Assembly (NCBI GenBank): GCA_018136815.1
Contig: CM030937.1
Coordinates: forward strand, 2,065,387-2,129,386
Length of the DNA: 64,000 nucleotides
DNA from: Isochrysis galbana
Taxonomy: Eukaryota; Haptophyta; Isochrysidales; Isochrysidaceae
Direction: 5' to 3'
A program made the position numbers and the translations under genes. The stretch's first letter is position 1; each line of letters begins with the position of its first letter. Shown one piece after another: positions 61,230 through 64,000 of the stretch. The notes beneath the pieces are model-generated. The model ran no database searches. It worked only from the letters and a program-made list of their open reading frames with translations, and was not told where the DNA came from.

Positions 61230-63104
61230 TCATATCGAAGCGAGCAAGTGCTTCTTGATCTGAGCAATCTCTGCCTGCACCGCCTCTTCATCTCGGACGA
61301 GGCCCTCATAGTCAGACTGTGAGACTGGTGCGTTCGCAGCTAGAGAAGGGTCGAACGATTTGAATTCGCTAGTAGATATGCCAGCAGGCACTCCGTATCG
61401 AATCCTGAGGTGCTCCAGTTCGCTGCGTAAGGAGTTGACTTGTCGCGCACGAGCTGACTCAGCTTGACGTAGTTGCTGGCGCTCCTTGGCCCACGCGCGC
61501 TTTGCCGCCTTCACCTTGGCAACCAGCGCCATCTGCGTTGCGCCCGCCTCCGCCCGCACGCGTGCATGTTCACGCGTAGCGACCTCGAGCTGCATGGCGA
61601 GCTTGTCGTGCCGGGCAGCTGCGTCGGCCTCGCGCTCCTGCAACGAGACCATACGTGCGGTAGCGCTGGCAAGCTCCTTCCGCACTGCGGTGAGCTCGGC
61701 AGTCGCGGCATGGTGCCGACCGTCTGCCTCATCGAATCGGCGCCGATGTCGTGAGGACTCATCCACGGCGCTCTCCTTAGCCAGCACTGCGCCGTGTAGC
61801 TCCGCTTTTAGAGAGGCAATCTCGCCCTGTGCTGCTTGGAGCCTATCTCGTTCAACCGCCGCCGCCGCCGCCGCATCCGAGTGAGCCTTGGCGAGATCCT
61901 CTTGAAGGTCCGCGCGCTCGGCCTCGAGCCGCCTTATCCGCGTCGCCGCATCATCGCGCGCGCGGGTCAGCTCAAGCGACGCCTCGCGCTGCGCATTCAT
62001 GAGCTGGACACTGACCTCGTCGCGGGAGCGCTGCAACACCTCTTCTCGTCTACCCGCTTCTGCGTGACGCCGCTCCATCTCAAGCTTGAGCTTCTCGAGC
62101 TCGCGCGAGACGTCGGCGGCGCGGGAGGCATTGGCCGCCTGCTCTGACATCAGTGCGTGCTGCGCGTCGTCGACGGCAGCGCGTAGTGAGCGCATGTCTG
62201 CCTCCTGCCGCAGATTTGTCTCATGCAAGCGCTCGTTGGCGGACGAGGCGGTCTCAAGCTCGCCAGTGAGATGAGAGATGCGCCGCTCGAGAGACTCACG
62301 CTCCGCCTGAGCCAGCCGGGCGTTGGCACGATCTTCGCCCTCTCGCCGGGCCTGAGAAGCCGCCAGCGCGTCTCGTGCGCTCCGGAGGGCGTCGCTCTCC
62401 GCCCTTAAGTCGTCCACCTCCTCGAGCAGCCTCTCCACGCGCGCATTGAGATCCTTGTTCTCGCGCTGCAGCTTGCGCATGCGCTCCAGAGGCTCACCAC
62501 GGCTCGACTCCTCGACCAGCGCCATATCCAGCTTCGCCCGCATTTCGGCGACCACTGTTTCGTGACGCGACTCCGCCTCACGCAGCGCGGCCGAGTGCTC
62601 AAGCTCGAGTGTCTCGTGCGCCGCACGGTGCTTCTCTGCCTCGCGGCGCGCCGAGGTCGCCTCAGCGCGCACGGCCTGGAGGCCGGCCTCGAGTTCGGCG
62701 ACACGCGCTCGCCACGGTCTGGCTGCCTCCTCGACAATGCGTAGCCGCATCGCCTCGAGCTCCGCCGGCGGGATGAGCTGCTCTCTCATTGTCTCAAACT
62801 CCCTTGCTGCCGTGTCGAGCTGCGCTGCCCACCTCTCCCTCTGTTCGGCATGCTCTGCTTGCTGGGCCGCGTTGTGGCGCTCGGATTCTTCCAGCTTGGC
62901 GTGCAGCGCGTCGTGCTCCTTCTTCAGTTTCAGAGCCTCGGCGGAGAGAGCCTCCCACTGCTCCTGGAAGCCAGACCTCTCTGATGAAACCGACGACTGC
63001 ATGTGGGCAACCATCGCCTTGAGGGCGTCCACCTCCTTCTCGAGGCGGACGTTCTCGACGAGCGCGGCGGAGTACTCCTCGTCTGACGCCAGGTGTGACG
63101 CCAT
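61230..63104 (-). CDS. long coiled-coil protein (cytoskeletal or centrosomal style)
   Basis: The ATG at 63102-63104 begins MASHLASDEEYSAALVENVR and the single exon encodes 624 residues. From about residue 15 to 560 it is almost continuous heptad-type coiled coil, rich in Glu, Arg, Ala, Leu and Gln. Examples are LQRENKDLNARVERLLEEVD and LRAAVDDAQHALMSEQ. A more compact C-terminal tail, RIRYGVPAGISTSEFKSFDP then a final coil ending KKHLLASI, is probably the conserved part. Such proteins occur at basal bodies, centrosomes and in transport complexes, but composition alone cannot assign one. GA-rich DNA upstream is likely the 5' untranslated and promoter region. Confidence 0.8.
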   Translation of the reverse strand: MASHLASDEEYSAALVENVRLEKEVDALKAMVAHMQSSVSSERSGFQEQWEALSAEALKLKKEHDALHAKLEESERHNAAQQAEHAEQRERWAAQLDTAAREFETMREQLIPPAELEAMRLRIVEEAARPWRARVAELEAGLQAVRAEATSARREAEKHRAAHETLELEHSAALREAESRHETVVAEMRAKLDMALVEESSRGEPLERMRKLQRENKDLNARVERLLEEVDDLRAESDALRSARDALAASQARREGEDRANARLAQAERESLERRISHLTGELETASSANERLHETNLRQEADMRSLRAAVDDAQHALMSEQAANASRAADVSRELEKLKLEMERRHAEAGRREEVLQRSRDEVSVQLMNAQREASLELTRARDDAATRIRRLEAERADLQEDLAKAHSDAAAAAAVERDRLQAAQGEIASLKAELHGAVLAKESAVDESSRHRRRFDEADGRHHAATAELTAVRKELASATARMVSLQEREADAAARHDKLAMQLEVATREHARVRAEAGATQMALVAKVKAAKRAWAKERQQLRQAESARARQVNSLRSELEHLRIRYGVPAGISTSEFKSFDPSLAANAPVSQSDYEGLVRDEEAVQAEIAQIKKHLLASI

Positions 63105-64000
63105 GGTGAAGAGGGGGGGGGGGAGAGAGAGAGAGAGAGGGGCCCACGCTCTCTCCGCGATCGGGAATGGGACCGAGGGGAAGGGGAGCGAGCGCGGGGA
63201 GGAGAGCGAGGGAGAGAGAGCGAGAGAGAAGGAGAGATGGGAGAGGGGGGGGTCGCGGGAGGAGCTGAAAATCTAATCGTCTGGCCGAGAGAGAAGTAGC
63301 GAGGAGGAGACTGGGTCTGAGGTCGACACGATGATGGAGAGAGAAGAAGAGGTGAGAGAAGGATGGGGTGAGGAGGGGAAATAGATGAGAGAGGAGTGAA
63401 GAGTTCATCACTGCCCACTCGAAGGAGTGTGTGGCAGATCTACAAGAGAAGAAGAAGAGAGAGAGAGAGAGAGAGAGAGAGGTCTGAAGTCTGAAGTGAG
63501 TTTGAAGTGTCGCGGGGTGCTGAAGAGAAGAAGAGTGTGAGTCCGAGAGAGAGAGAAACTCTAGCAGCACACATGAGAGAGAGAGCCAGGAGCAGCATGC
63601 AGCCAAGTCGCGCGGAAGAGACGGGACACACCTGTTCAAGCTTCATTACGGAAGAGTCAGCACCGTCCATCGAAAAGTACTGCAGGAGAAGGGTGGAGCG
63701 AGCAGCGTATATTCCCTCTCTCTCTCACTCCCTGTCCACCTCCCCCTCTCTATCTCTTCTTCTCTCTCTCTTGCTCTCTCCCTCCCCCTCTCTCTCTTCT
63801 CTCCCGCTCCTTTCCCTCTCTCCTCTCTTCCCGTCCCCCCCTCCCCCCCTTCCCTCCCCCGACGGCTGCTGCGTTCAAACGCGACGAGCGGCGGCGCGCG
63901 CCGAGGGTGGATTTCTTTTTTGGGAGGGGTGGGGAAATTTTCTTTTGTCCCCCCTCCGTAGGGGAGGGTTTTGTTTTCGGACCCTCCCCGCCCCCCACGA
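63105..64000. other. GA/CT-rich flank, no gene seen
   Basis: Purine-rich sequence with (GA)n at 63458-63480, then pyrimidine-rich sequence from 63710 to 63860. Stop-free frames here are due to the tracts. Confidence 0.6.

Overview
This looks like nuclear DNA of a photosynthetic protist, most likely a haptophyte-type marine microalga. Genes are sparse (about 12 well-supported loci in 64 kb), eukaryotic and interrupted by short spliceosomal introns. Coding DNA is GC-rich, and homopolymers and CT/GA tracts are extreme. Two introns are best explained by GC-AG splice sites. One arginine-biosynthesis enzyme carries a signal-like leader, as expected for a plastid of secondary origin. The exact taxon is an inference.

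Layout: 0-1.2 kb holds the 3' end of a sarcosine/dimethylglycine dehydrogenase-like gene. 1.5-5.3 kb is repeats and a MITE-like element. 5.3-5.9 kb is a four-exon molybdopterin synthase small subunit (moaD). 7-8.2 kb is an EamA transporter and 9.2-11.3 kb an EDEM-type GH47 protein. 11.9-12.4 kb carries broken hAT transposase. 14.7-17.6 kb is an ADP-ribosyltransferase-leucine-rich-repeat protein. 18.2-22.3 kb is a mosaic of unrecognised ORFs, AT-rich inserts and dispersed repeats. 22.4-25 kb is a three-exon GT31 glycosyltransferase, facing a second, broken GT31 copy that ends at a hAT fragment.

28.6-30.1 kb is a choline-monooxygenase-like Rieske oxygenase. 31.3-34.8 kb is a large secreted protein with repeated hydrophobic modules. 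36.7-37.9 kb is N-acetyl-glutamyl-phosphate reductase. 40.6-41 kb is an unrecognised ORF with foreign-looking codon use. 42.6-43.4 kb is a conserved protein with a signal-like N-terminus. 45.2-47.2 kb is a three-exon aldo/keto reductase. 47.6-48.8 kb holds foldback elements. 49.4-52.3 kb encodes a fusion of a methylenetetrahydrofolate-reductase-like domain to a photolyase/cryptochrome. 52.8-54.2 kb is an AT-rich, virus-like island. 54.9-56.3 kb is a JmjC oxygenase. 57-60.2 kb is another mosaic built from the same dispersed modules as 3, 20-22 and 35 kb. 61.2-63.1 kb is a long coiled-coil protein.

The genes do not form an operon or an evident pathway cluster; neighbours lie on both strands with long gaps. 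The two most unusual items are the folate-enzyme-photolyase fusion and the family of dispersed modules that combines GC-rich repeat units with AT-rich, foreign-looking ORFs. All exon boundaries were placed by eye from splice-site consensus and protein continuity.
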